Assembly (NCBI GenBank): GCA_034436045.1
Contig: DAOTVZ010000214.1
Location: 1-16,217 of the forward strand
DNA from: H111-94 sp034436045
Lineage (GTDB): Bacteria; Chloroflexota; Ktedonobacteria; Ktedonobacterales; Ktedonobacteraceae
Length of the DNA stretch: 16,217 nucleotides
Direction of reading: 5' to 3'
The notes below the pieces were generated by a model. That model ran no database searches and was not told the origin of the DNA. It saw only the letters and a list, made by a program, of their open reading frames with translations. Shown in pieces: positions 6,007 to 13,637 of this stretch. Numbering within the stretch: the first letter of the stretch is position 1; every line of letters begins with the position of its first letter. A program made the position numbers and the translations under genes.

Positions 6007-8136
6007 TTATTTTAACTGTATGTCCTTCACTTCCGCCTTGAAAATACGCATCACCTCCAACACTACAGGGTCACTCTTAGCGCGCTGTGTCACACGCTCT
6101 TGTCGGCTCTGCGGTACCTCCTGCTGCGCTGCGGACATCGTAGTAGTATTCTCTCTCACACTGTTCTTTCTGGCAAGTGCTTTTTCTGTACCATTCGTTT
6201 TTGAAGCAGTCTCCTGTTTATGCTCAGGCTGCCGCTTCGGCATCGTTGGGGCAGGTCTTGCTGCCTCACGTGTCTGCATCACTGACGGGTGGCTATGATT
6301 ACCGACCGGTGGCCCTCCCGACAGGGAAACGTTGCGCATATTCACGCCATCCTGACCAAACGGTAGAATCTTCACGCTACATTCCTGATTCAGCTCCAGC
6401 TTAATTGCCCACTCCACCGCCTGACAGCGTTCTGGCTTCTGCATAGCACTATAGTGAAACTTAGAAGCAGGCTTCATTACCACCACAGGATGAGGCGCAC
6501 CGGCTTCGATAGACACAACGCTGTAATCATTTAAGACAGCAGCAATCATCGGGCCATCCTTCTGATAGGTTCTGACCCGCCGTTTGATGCTGTCCCACTT
6601 TTCGCGCAACTGCGCCACTGTTAGAGAGAGTTCCTCTTCCTGCTCATCCTCACCGTCCTCAAACCCCTTAACATCACTCTTCTCTGGCACGGCGGAAGCA
6701 GATGAGCTAGACGATGCGAATGCAGTGGATACTCCGGGCGTTGCAACCTCCTCCGCCTCATCTTCATCATGAGTACTCATATCCTCCCAATCCGGCAAAG
6801 CATCATCGGTTGCAACAGATGGTACAGGTGTGGGTGTCGCTGTCACCGGCGTTGCCGGGGCAACCGGCGCAACAGGCGATACAGTACGCAACGGCTGAGA
6901 GCCATTTGTCGTAGGCTGGTGCGTCGGCTCCTGGCGCGATTGCGTTGGAGCTGGAGAAATAGTGGCTGGCACAGAGGCTACTGCAGGTGTAGAGGATGAA
7001 AGCACCTGATTAACACTCTGGCCTCCATTGACGCGGCGATGCAGCTCAATGCTGCTTAACAATGCCAGTTCCAGCGCGAGTTGCGGCGACCCCTGATTCT
7101 TCTGCATCAGGTCATTCAACGCAAAAATACGCGCGTATTCAGTTAGTTCATCCTGTGTGAAGTATTGCATCAACTCCCTGATGCCACGCACCTCGTCCTC
7201 AGTACGATCCATAATCGCCGCTACGTCAGCGCCCGCTTTCGCCAGCATGAGGCTGCGCCAGAAATCGGCAATCTGCGTATTGATCTGGCGCAGGTCTGCA
7301 CCCGAATCGGCCAGCTCATGAATCAGGTGCAGACCAGCAGCACTCTCCAGATTGGCAACATGTGCAATAAACTTTTGCACAGCACGCGGGTCGGCTACCC
7401 CCAGCATAGCCTGCACCTGCTCCAGGCCAATCTCCTGACCGCAGTACGCGATAGCCTGATCGAGCAGACTCAACGCATCACGCATGCCACCAGCAGCCGC
7501 GCGGGCAATCAGCTCCGCCGCTCCTTGCTCCAGTTTGACCGCTTCCTGCGCAGCTACAAATTCGAGATGCTGCACAATCCGTTGCGTGGAAATACGCTTA
7601 AAATAGAATGGCTGACAACGTGAGATGACGGTCGGCAGCATCTTATGCACTTCAGTCGTCGCCAACACAAAGATCGCATGCTTAGGTGGCTCTTCCAGCG
7701 TCTTGAGCAAGGCGTTAAAAGCCTCGGTGGTCAACATGTGCGCTTCATCAAGAATATACACCTTATACTTGCCAGTCGCAGGGGGCACCATCACCTTGTC
7801 GCGCAACTCACGAATGCTATCGATGCCACGATTTGAGGCCGCGTCAATCTCAATCACGTTGAACGAGGTACCTGCCATAATCTCCCGACATTGCTGACAT
7901 TCGTTACACGGCTCACCATCTTTGGGACACAGACAGTTAATCGTTTTCGCCAGCAGACGTGCGGTACTGGTCTTGCCCGTGCCGCGTGGACCGGTAAAGA
8001 GATAGGCGTGTGCGGGATTTCCATTTTTAAGCGCATTCTTCAGTGTACGAACAATCTCCTCCTGACCGACGAGGTCGGAGAACGTCTGCGAACGCCATTT
8101 GCGGTACAGCGATTGTGAGGCCATTGCTTCTGCCAT
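6007..8136 (-). CDS. dnaX: DNA polymerase III subunit gamma/tau (DnaX)
   Basis: DnaX is the clamp-loader ATPase that opens the beta clamp and, as tau, links polymerase and helicase. From the outer start the protein is 709 aa. Walker A GPRGTGKTS is at 49-57, the zinc cysteines are C68, C77, C80 and C83, Walker B YILDEAHML is at 127-135, sensor ATTE at 159-162 and the SRC arginine finger at 172-174. The domain III region runs to about 375. A Pro/Thr/Ser then acidic linker spans 381-502, a tau C-terminal polymerase-binding-like domain 503-593, a second linker 595-686, and a conserved DPVV...EIFKAEV-like tip closes the chain. GGGAG abuts the ATG at 8136 with no spacer. The second ATG (8124, MASQSLYRKWRSQTF) has a 12-nt spacer and matches the normal DnaX start, so it is probably the true one. 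No A-rich slippery site for a programmed gamma frameshift is evident. Confidence 0.97.
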   Translation of the reverse strand: MAEAMASQSLYRKWRSQTFSDLVGQEEIVRTLKNALKNGNPAHAYLFTGPRGTGKTSTARLLAKTINCLCPKDGEPCNECQQCREIMAGTSFNVIEIDAASNRGIDSIRELRDKVMVPPATGKYKVYILDEAHMLTTEAFNALLKTLEEPPKHAIFVLATTEVHKMLPTVISRCQPFYFKRISTQRIVQHLEFVAAQEAVKLEQGAAELIARAAAGGMRDALSLLDQAIAYCGQEIGLEQVQAMLGVADPRAVQKFIAHVANLESAAGLHLIHELADSGADLRQINTQIADFWRSLMLAKAGADVAAIMDRTEDEVRGIRELMQYFTQDELTEYARIFALNDLMQKNQGSPQLALELALLSSIELHRRVNGGQSVNQVLSSSTPAVASVPATISPAPTQSRQEPTHQPTTNGSQPLRTVSPVAPVAPATPVTATPTPVPSVATDDALPDWEDMSTHDEDEAEEVATPGVSTAFASSSSSASAVPEKSDVKGFEDGEDEQEEELSLTVAQLREKWDSIKRRVRTYQKDGPMIAAVLNDYSVVSIEAGAPHPVVVMKPASKFHYSAMQKPERCQAVEWAIKLELNQECSVKILPFGQDGVNMRNVSLSGGPPVGNHSHPSVMQTREAARPAPTMPKRQPEHKQETASKTNGTEKALARKNSVRENTTTMSAAQQEVPQSRQERVTQRAKSDPVVLEVMRIFKAEVKDIQLK

Positions 8137-8156
8137 CTCCCGTCGATGCGTTGGTA

Positions 8157-8201
8157 ATGACGGGCCACGTCATCCAGAATCTCATTGAGCCGTATTCGGC
8201 T
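8157..8201 (-). promoter_or_regulatory. two hairpins in the SRP RNA-dnaX gap
   Basis: Between the SRP RNA 3' end and dnaX the minus strand can form two small perfect hairpins. One is AGCCG-AATA-CGGCT (8201-8188). The other is ATGACG-TGGCC-CGTCAT (8173-8157), ending about 20-30 nt before the dnaX start. Neither has a U-tract, so they are not intrinsic terminators. They could be RNA-processing or leader structures separating the SRP RNA from the dnaX mRNA. Confidence 0.35.
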
Positions 8202-8212
8202 GCATTACAGAC

Positions 8213-8378
8213 AAAAACCGATGTTCGCCCAGTCCTGCCGGTCAGCGTAATCAGGCTCCCCTGCGTCACCCAGAGAGGTCTGCTTACCGGTGCTTCCTCT
8301 CGGACCTGGCGGGGTTCGCAAACATCTGCCGCGCAGGACCCAATTACGCCGACCGACAGGACTGGAAGAACATCGGCC
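8213..8378 (-). ncRNA. ffs: signal recognition particle RNA (4.5S-like), about 166-196 nt
   Basis: This is the RNA scaffold of the signal recognition particle, which binds Ffh and FtsY for co-translational membrane targeting. On the minus strand the domain IV core reads GCCAGGTCC-GAGA-GGAAGCACC, with a GNRA tetraloop (GAGA rather than the usual GGAA) and the conserved AGCA side of the internal loop. The two ends pair through a long rod: CCGATGTTC (8376-8368) with GAACATCGG (8226-8218), CCAGTCCTG (8365-8357) with CAGGACTGG (8237-8229), CGGTC with GACCG, GCGTAAT (8349-8343) with ATTACGC (8251-8245), and CCTGCG with CGCAGG. A run of five T (8217-8213) after the closing stem acts as terminator. 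From the promoter, transcription should begin near 8408. SRP RNA upstream of dnaX is a known arrangement. No clear Alu domain is seen. Confidence 0.93.
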
Positions 8379-8414
8379 TTGTCCTACTCGCTATGTCCTT
8401 CACGGAACACCGCT

Positions 8415-8443
8415 ATTATACACCTGTAGCATAGCACTGTCAA
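8415..8443 (-). promoter_or_regulatory. consensus sigma-70 promoter of the SRP RNA (and dnaX operon)
   Basis: On the minus strand TTGACA (8443-8438), an exactly 17-bp spacer and TATAAT (8420-8415) form a perfect consensus promoter, fitting a highly expressed stable RNA. The predicted start is near 8408, about 30 nt before the paired SRP RNA core. No other promoter for dnaX is obvious, so dnaX-ybaB-recR may depend partly on read-through past the SRP RNA terminator. Confidence 0.85.
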
Positions 8444-8709
8444 TACGGTAAGAACAAACGACCACAAGCATCAGAGCGCGCTCGAGATGCGCCCTTACTA
8501 TGAAAACGGCTATCGCCCCGCCGTATTATAGATAGCAGAGCATGCTTCGCACTTGCCTTTTCCCTTGCCTGCCCCCTTCTTAAAGGGTTGCTGATCATTT
8601 CAAAGTTGCTCTATACACTGTCAATGCAACCAGGTGTGAAACCTTTCATGCAGATAAGACGTGCTATCATATAGACGCTACATTAACAGCAGAAAGTGAG
8701 ACATCCCTT
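8444..8709. other. intergenic stretch without a gene
   Basis: I see no gene or RNA here. It contains a 10-bp palindrome GAGCGCGCTC (8474-8483) and a 5-bp-stem hairpin (ACGGC 8506-8510 with GCCGT 8520-8524). A possible plus-strand -10, TATCAT near 8664-8669, precedes the DUF2171-like gene; its -35 is weak. Confidence 0.5.
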
Positions 8710-9042
8710 ATGACGCAATGGAGTCAGAAAGACCTTCATCCACATATGCATGTCTATACTTCCGACAATCACCCCGTAGGGCACATATCCCATCTTTACG
8801 AAGACTCTTTTGTTCTGCACAAAGGTACTCTTTTTGCAAAGGATCGCTATCTGCCCTACAGTCTCATCACCCTCGTGGATGGTGACGTGGTACATATCAA
8901 GCTGAATAGTGAGCAACTCCACGACAAAATGTGGGATATTCGTCCCGACTACGAATATCATTTAGGTGACCCGATACAATTAAACTATGATCGGGGACAT
9001 GGTGTTCACGACCCGTTCGATGAAAATTCTCAGCAGTCCTGA
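8710..9042 (+). CDS. small DUF2171-like protein of unknown function
   Basis: This is a 110-aa soluble protein rich in His and Asp. Residues 12-70 (MHVYTSDNHPVGHISHLYED, then LHKGTLFAKDRYLPYSLITLVDGDVVHIKL) follow the pattern of DUF2171/PRC-barrel-like small domains. In those, a D(S)DG-x-x-(I/V)G turn is followed by an FxKDxYIPYSxI block. The C-terminal 35 residues are polar and look disordered. The function of such domains is unknown. The start ATG at 8710 has AAAGTGAG about 9 nt upstream. It stands alone on its strand, with a palindrome 60 bp after the stop. Confidence 0.75.
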   Translation: MTQWSQKDLHPHMHVYTSDNHPVGHISHLYEDSFVLHKGTLFAKDRYLPYSLITLVDGDVVHIKLNSEQLHDKMWDIRPDYEYHLGDPIQLNYDRGHGVHDPFDENSQQS

Positions 9043-9101
9043 TCTCTATCCTTTATTGCCACCTATCGGCATCATAGTGGATAGACTGGTAATGAGCTTC
9101 C

Positions 9102-9125
9102 AATAAAGTTGGTACCAACTTTATT
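9102..9125. repeat. 24-bp perfect palindrome
   Basis: A perfect inverted repeat with no loop: AATAAAGTTGGT followed by its exact complement ACCAACTTTATT. It lies 60 bp after the DUF2171-like stop and 250 bp before the sigma-factor start. As RNA it would form a hairpin with an AU-rich base, so it may terminate the upstream gene. As DNA it is a good dimer-operator shape (core TTGGTACCAA). Which applies cannot be decided from sequence. Confidence 0.85.
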
Positions 9126-9375
9126 CATCTTAAAGTGAAATCACAGCGTATTACTTCATAGGATCGGCTATAAAGATAGGGTTAGAACCTGATCTAATAT
9201 AAGGTGAATACCCGATGTCATGGCCATAGGCTTCTCATTTATAATGAGGGGGTAAAGCTTTAGGAGTAGTGCTTGCATCAGCATCAACAGGCTATGCCTG
9301 TTCGTGCTGACCACGAGGCCATGCGGAGTCCGACGCTGATTTTGTCGGCAATTTTCCTGAAGGGAGCGTGGAATC
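9126..9375 (+). promoter_or_regulatory. structured upstream region/leader of the sigma-factor gene
   Basis: A perfect -10 hexamer TATAAT at 9240-9245 lacks a good -35. Downstream of it come a 10-bp palindrome TAAAGCTTTA (9253-9262) and AGGAG at 9263-9267. Three consecutive hairpins follow: AACAGGC-TAT-GCCTGTT (9286-9302), CGTG-CTGAC-CACG (9303-9315), and CCGAC/GTCGG (9330-9334 with 9344-9348) followed by CAATTTT. The third ends 27 nt before the sigma-factor ATG and close to its SD. A possible upstream ORF runs from TTG at 9273 to a stop at 9401. The structure suggests post-transcriptional control, but no known riboswitch is recognised. Confidence 0.4.
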
Positions 9376-10464
9376 ATGGCTATTGTCGAACCTGTCAATG
9401 ATATTCGACGGGGGATGCTGACCTCCGATACCACCGATACATTTTCTTCTTTAACGACTGATTTCGAGGTCGAACTGGAAAGTGACCCGATCAGCGATAT
9501 GCCTGTGCGCACCGCCGAGCCATTAGATACATTAGCGCCTATTCTCGAAGAGGAAGGCGATTCTTTACTCGTCGATGACGAGGATGTCCTGGAAGAACAC
9601 AACACGCGCCCAGGAAGTAGTACCACACGCACGGTATCAGGCGCAGAAGATGCTTTTCAGAGCTACCTGCGCGATATTCGTGGCCTGGGCCTGCTGACCC
9701 ACGAGGAAGAGAAAGAACTGGCCCGCCGCGCCGCCTCCGGTGACGCTGAAGCTCGCCGCCGCCTGATCGAGTCAAATTTACGCCTCGTCATTGCTATTGC
9801 CCGCCGCTATACCAGCACCGGCGTCCCTCTGATCGACCTGATTCAAGAAGGCAACCTGGGTCTGATGCGCGCGGCTGAGAAGTTCGATTACCAGCGCGGT
9901 TGCCACTTCGGCACTTATGCTACCTGGTGGATCCGCCAGGCTGTCAGTCGCGCCGCTGGCGAGCAGTCGCGCCTGATTCACCTGCCGGAACATGTCGCCA
10001 CCCGTTTACGCAAAGTCCGCCGCGTGGCCGCCCAACTCTCCCAGGAAAATGGTCTCGATCCTCTGCCGGAACAGATTGCCGCCGCCTGTAATATCGATGT
10101 GAACGAAGTGATCGACCTCCTCGGCGTGATTGAACAACCCGTTTCGCTTGATGCTCCTGTCGATGATGATGCACGCTATTCTCTGGCCGATACACTTGAA
10201 GATAGTACTACTCCTGCTCCGGCGGATACAGCATCGCAACATCTGCTCGGCGAAGAGCTTCATCGCGCCCTGGCCCTACTCACACAACGCGAGCGCGCCG
10301 TCATCACCTTACGCTACGGCATCGGCGATGGTCGCAGCCGCACCCTGCTCGAAGTGGGCAAAGAACTCGGCATTTCCCGCGAGCGTGTACGCCAGCTTGA
10401 GGTGGTCGCGCTCATGAAATTACGTGGTATCAGCAACAACGCCTCTTTACGCGAATGTGTGTGA
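9376..10464 (+). CDS. sigma-70 family RNA polymerase sigma factor (group 1/2-like)
   Basis: This 362-aa sigma factor contains regions 1.2 to 4.2. A 90-residue acidic, unmatched N-terminus precedes region 1.2 (DAFQSYLRDIRGLGLLTHEE, 92-111). Region 2.1-2.4 includes NLRLVIAIARRY (134-145), DLIQEGNLGLMRAAEKFDY (154-172) and TYATWWIRQAVSRA (180-193), the -10 recognition helix. Region 3 includes LPEHVATRLRKV (203-214). Region 4.2 has TLLEVGKELGISRERVRQLE (323-342), the -35 recognition HTH. It differs from vegetative RpoD at several region 4 positions and lacks a clear region 1.1, so it is more probably an alternative group 2 factor than the primary one. The start ATG at 9376 has AAGGGAG 9 nt upstream. 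It is monocistronic, ending in a strong terminator. Confidence 0.94.
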   Translation: MAIVEPVNDIRRGMLTSDTTDTFSSLTTDFEVELESDPISDMPVRTAEPLDTLAPILEEEGDSLLVDDEDVLEEHNTRPGSSTTRTVSGAEDAFQSYLRDIRGLGLLTHEEEKELARRAASGDAEARRRLIESNLRLVIAIARRYTSTGVPLIDLIQEGNLGLMRAAEKFDYQRGCHFGTYATWWIRQAVSRAAGEQSRLIHLPEHVATRLRKVRRVAAQLSQENGLDPLPEQIAAACNIDVNEVIDLLGVIEQPVSLDAPVDDDARYSLADTLEDSTTPAPADTASQHLLGEELHRALALLTQRERAVITLRYGIGDGRSRTLLEVGKELGISRERVRQLEVVALMKLRGISNNASLRECV

Positions 10465-10495
10465 TTATGGAAAAAGCGCAATACCTGTTTCCTCC

Positions 10496-10539
10496 AGGAG
10501 TGCGAACCTGATTTTAGCAGCTCGTACTCCTACTTTTTT
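10496..10539 (+). terminator. intrinsic terminator of the sigma-factor gene
   Basis: A 10-bp stem, AGGAGTGCGA (10496-10505) with TCGTACTCCT (10522-10531), contains one G-U pair. It has a 16-nt loop and is followed by AC and six T (10534-10539). It starts 31 bp after the sigma-factor stop and isolates that gene from the glycosyltransferases. Confidence 0.88.
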
Positions 10540-10633
10540 GCCTCATCACCCATTTCTTCCCAACCATATGGCTAGCCCTTTCATTTAAATAGTTACATCC
10601 CCTCCTGCTTATTCGTAATAGCATAACGTGTAT

Positions 10634-10641
10634 GCTATAAC
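10634..10641 (+). promoter_or_regulatory. probable promoter of the GT39-like gene
   Basis: An extended -10 of the form TGC-TATAAC covers 10633-10641, with a weak TTCGTA-like -35 at 10612-10617. Transcription would start near 10648, just ahead of the ATG at 10670. This argues against the upstream in-frame GTG at 10628. Confidence 0.45.
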
Positions 10642-10669
10642 CTGTAGTATTATTCACGAGAGCAGCCAT

Positions 10670-12472
10670 ATGAATACATCAACAAACACCACCATCCGGC
10701 AGGACATTGTACATAGCCCCGCCTCACAACAACAAAGCCTCCTTGCAAAGTTGCTTGCTCAATGGGAACTTTTGCTCGTAATCGCTCTGGCGCTGGTCGC
10801 GCTCATACCTCGCATTATCCTGGCTACGCAACTCGATGTCGTTACCGACGAGATTGTCTATATTCTAGGTGGCAAAGTCTACTTGCCACTGCTCTTACAC
10901 CTGAGTATTGGCAACAGAGGTTGGATGATTAATTATGAGCATCCACCCGTCGTCAAACTTCTCATCGGTACCTCGCTGGCAATCAATCACATTATTGGCC
11001 ATCCCTTAAATGGCCTGCTCGCGGCACGCATTCCAAGCATCCTCGGCGGCACCGCCCTGGTTGTCATCATGTATCTGCTAGGCAGACGTCCCTTTGGGCA
11101 CGTAGTCTCGTTGCTTGCAGCTCTGACCCTGGCCGTCAGCCCCTGGCTCGTTTATTTCAGTGCCCTCGCCTACCTCGACATGACTATGACGATGTTCGCA
11201 ACCATCGCCGTACTGCTTATCTGGCATGCCATCTATCATCCCAAACTCTATCTACTCGTTGCCCTCTTCATCGGCCTGGGAGCGGCCAGCAAATATACTG
11301 CCGTGCTGGTTGTGCCCAGCATGTTCATCTTTACTGCTTATTACTTCTTCGTACTACGCTTCTACTTGCCAAAAGCACAACGCCCTCGCCTGCCCTGGCG
11401 CATGTGGATAGCGGCCATTATTGGCGCTCCACTGCTTTTCCTGCTCGCCGACCCGGCCATCTGGCCCAGTCCCATCGCATTGCTGCTTCACAGCTTTGAT
11501 TTTGAATGGAACCACTCCATACACGGTCATCTTACCTTCCTGGCCGGTCAATACAGCACCCACGTTCCTCCCTGGTCTATCCTCTATATCCTGCTGGTCA
11601 AACTCAGCATCTTCGTCACCATTCCCGCCGCTTTTTTCGTCCTCTATGCGCTCGTACAACTGGTGCGCTTTCACTGGCGGCACGCCATCAGTGTCGAAGA
11701 GGCCAGCAGCATCGCTTTCCTGTTAATCTGGCTGGTTACTACCGCCGCCATGTTCAGCCTGCTCAACATCGTTGTCGGCACCCACTATGAACTGCCCGCC
11801 GCACCACCAACAGCCTTCGCAGGTGCGTTCGGCATGACAGTCCTCTGGCGCTATCGACGTGGCTCGCTCTTTGCCCCCACTAAAACTACCAACAACGCTG
11901 CTCCCGCAGCCGAACCAGCAATCTCACCCACTCCGACCACATCAACACTAGCAAGACCCCTGGCTCGCGCAAGATTCAACCCGGTCATCATGCTCATTGC
12001 TGTAGCCATGCTCCTGCTCATGGTGCTTCCACACCTCATCGGCCTGGTCACTATTCCTGATGCCGAAGGCTATACCAGCGAAATCTTTCAGGGTGAGAAC
12101 AGTGCCCTCCAGGTGGCCTATCCCGGCTACCGCAACGCACTGATCTGGCTCAGTAACCATATCTCACCTGACCAGGGCCGTGTCTCTATTGGCCTTGTCG
12201 CTCTTGTCGATACACTCAGCGGGCAGGACGGTGTCTCGTGGTACAGTTACAACGAGGATTTTGTCCAACGCTACAAACTGGTCGAAGCCCATCCAACCGA
12301 TGCAACCTTCCCATACGATTACCTGGTCTGGCCAATGCATCTCGTTCAGCGCGGCTACAAAATCCCCTCTAACTGGCGTACACACATCGTCCATATCATT
12401 ATGGGCGGTAACACGATCTACTGTTTCATCATGGCACGCAATCCAGGAACAATCATAACGCAATCACAATAG
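10670..12472 (+). CDS. GT-C membrane glycosyltransferase, GT39/PMT-like (ArnT/PMT family)
   Basis: This is a polytopic membrane protein of 600 aa that should transfer a sugar from a lipid-phosphate carrier on the outer face of the membrane. After TM1 (about 33-53) the first outer loop carries the acidic pair D60-E61 (VTDEIVYILGG), the expected catalytic site, and NYEHPPVVKLL (88-98), the HPP hallmark of the PMT_2/GT39 group. About ten more hydrophobic segments follow to about residue 395. An Ala/Pro/Thr linker spans 403-430, a last TM about 440-462, and a soluble C-terminal domain of some 135 residues ends the protein. I chose ATG 10670 over GTG 10628 because the latter falls next to the promoter -10. 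The SD is weak. The acceptor (protein, lipid or glycan) is unknown. It is followed after 19 bp by another GT-C gene, probably in the same operon. Confidence 0.85.
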   Translation: MNTSTNTTIRQDIVHSPASQQQSLLAKLLAQWELLLVIALALVALIPRIILATQLDVVTDEIVYILGGKVYLPLLLHLSIGNRGWMINYEHPPVVKLLIGTSLAINHIIGHPLNGLLAARIPSILGGTALVVIMYLLGRRPFGHVVSLLAALTLAVSPWLVYFSALAYLDMTMTMFATIAVLLIWHAIYHPKLYLLVALFIGLGAASKYTAVLVVPSMFIFTAYYFFVLRFYLPKAQRPRLPWRMWIAAIIGAPLLFLLADPAIWPSPIALLLHSFDFEWNHSIHGHLTFLAGQYSTHVPPWSILYILLVKLSIFVTIPAAFFVLYALVQLVRFHWRHAISVEEASSIAFLLIWLVTTAAMFSLLNIVVGTHYELPAAPPTAFAGAFGMTVLWRYRRGSLFAPTKTTNNAAPAAEPAISPTPTTSTLARPLARARFNPVIMLIAVAMLLLMVLPHLIGLVTIPDAEGYTSEIFQGENSALQVAYPGYRNALIWLSNHISPDQGRVSIGLVALVDTLSGQDGVSWYSYNEDFVQRYKLVEAHPTDATFPYDYLVWPMHLVQRGYKIPSNWRTHIVHIIMGGNTIYCFIMARNPGTIITQSQ

Positions 12473-12491
12473 AGAGCAAAAAATCAGCATT

Positions 12492-13637
12492 ATGAAACGC
12501 GCACCCGTTCGTGACATTCTCTGGCTCTTTATAGTCACACGCCTGGCCCTGGTGCTTGTGACCTATATTGCCTATATTCTCTTAACCGCGCCGAAATATT
12601 CCTCGACCGGCGTCAACATACCTGCCCTGCTGACAACCTGGAATCATTGGGACGCCGCGCGCTACACCAGCATTGCCCAATACGGCTATAAGACAAAGTA
12701 CGACCTGGCCTTTTTCCCACTTTTCCCATTACTGACGGCGCTGCTGGCCTATCCGTTCGGTCCTAACGGCTATCTGCCAGCAGCAACCCTCATTAGCAAC
12801 GCCGCCCTGCTCGGCACACTGTTTCTTCTGTATCAACTGGCGGTCGAGGTAAGAGGAGAGCAGGTCGCCCGTCGCACATTGCTCTACCTGTGCATCTTTC
12901 CTACCGCCTTTTTCTTTTTCGCGCCCTACAACGAGTCGCTCTTCCTGTTCTTCGTCACCGCAGCCTTTCTGGCATTCCGGCGTCAACGCTGGTGGCTCGC
13001 CGGACTATTCGCTATGCTAGCAACACTAACGCGCTCCGCTGGCCTGCTGCTGGGCGCACCCTTCCTCTACGAAGTCTGGGCCAGCCAGATCAGCTTTACC
13101 AACTGGTCAGATCGGTTACACGCGCTACATAAATGCCTGCCCATCATGCTCATTCCCCTGGGTCTGGCTCTCTACTGCTTTTACTGCTGGCGTATCAGCG
13201 GTGATCCACTAGCCTTCGCTAGCGTCCAGTCACATTGGGGACGTTACCTGGACTGGCCCTGGAGCGGTCTGTTCAAACAGGCAGGCGAGTTCATCTGGCA
13301 ACCTTTCGGCTCCTTTTTTGAGGTACACGACCTGCTCGATTTCAGCGCTACCATCGGCTTCATTGTGCTGGCCGTGCTGAGCTGGCGTCGCCTGCCCACC
13401 AGCTACAATCTATGGACAACCCTGCTCATCCTCTACGTGCTGATCAGCCCCTCCATCGCCAATATCGACCCCCTTGTCTCCAATCAACGTTTCTTTCTGG
13501 AGATGTTCCCCCTCTTTATCGTGCTGGCACAACTGAGCATCGAACGCCCTCACCTGCATCAAGGCTTACAGATTCTCTTCCCGATGCTGCTGGCAACATT
13601 AAGCATTCTTTTCCTGATGAACTCCTGGATGGTCTAG
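12492..13637 (+). CDS. GT-C membrane mannosyltransferase-like protein, PIG-V/GT76-like
   Basis: This is a polytopic membrane protein of 381 aa with about eight to ten TM segments. The first outer loop contains NHWDAARYTSIAQYGY (51-66), whose W53-D54 pair corresponds to the essential Trp-Asp of PIG-V-type mannosyltransferases. FFPLFPLL (74-81), FPTAFFFFAPYNESLF (136-151) and TRSAGLLL (180-187) are further family-like blocks. It probably uses a polyprenyl-phosphate sugar donor; the acceptor is unknown. The start ATG at 12492 lies 19 bp after the preceding GT gene, with only a weak SD (GAGAGCA), consistent with co-transcription and translational coupling. The stop TAG sits at the edge of the inverted-repeat element at 13637. 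Confidence 0.85.
   Translation: MKRAPVRDILWLFIVTRLALVLVTYIAYILLTAPKYSSTGVNIPALLTTWNHWDAARYTSIAQYGYKTKYDLAFFPLFPLLTALLAYPFGPNGYLPAATLISNAALLGTLFLLYQLAVEVRGEQVARRTLLYLCIFPTAFFFFAPYNESLFLFFVTAAFLAFRRQRWWLAGLFAMLATLTRSAGLLLGAPFLYEVWASQISFTNWSDRLHALHKCLPIMLIPLGLALYCFYCWRISGDPLAFASVQSHWGRYLDWPWSGLFKQAGEFIWQPFGSFFEVHDLLDFSATIGFIVLAVLSWRRLPTSYNLWTTLLILYVLISPSIANIDPLVSNQRFFLEMFPLFIVLAQLSIERPHLHQGLQILFPMLLATLSILFLMNSWMV

Noticed and set aside
6172..6184. A-run (AGAAAAAGC on the minus strand) in dnaX as a programmed frameshift site
   Set aside because: It lies after the tau domain, is not a proper X-XXY-YYZ heptamer and has no following stem-loop; it could not yield a gamma-sized product.
8027..8429. 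ORFs on both strands (80 and 128 codons) across the dnaX upstream region
   Set aside because: They overlap the SRP RNA and the dnaX start, have no family features, and the paired rod structure explains the open frames.
8474..8530. Minus-strand TATAAT at 8530-8525 and the hairpin at 8506-8524 as a second promoter or terminator
   Set aside because: There is no -35, no gene in the right place to be terminated and only a weak T-run; likely chance.
9168..9632. Minus-strand 154-codon ORF over the sigma-factor leader
   Set aside because: It is Ser/Arg-rich low-complexity translation antisense to the real sigma-factor N-terminus, with no family match.
10628..10669. GTG start giving a GT39-like protein 14 residues longer
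   Set aside because: The GTG lies immediately upstream of the extended -10 promoter element, and the extra residues are not membrane-like; ATG 10670 fits better.
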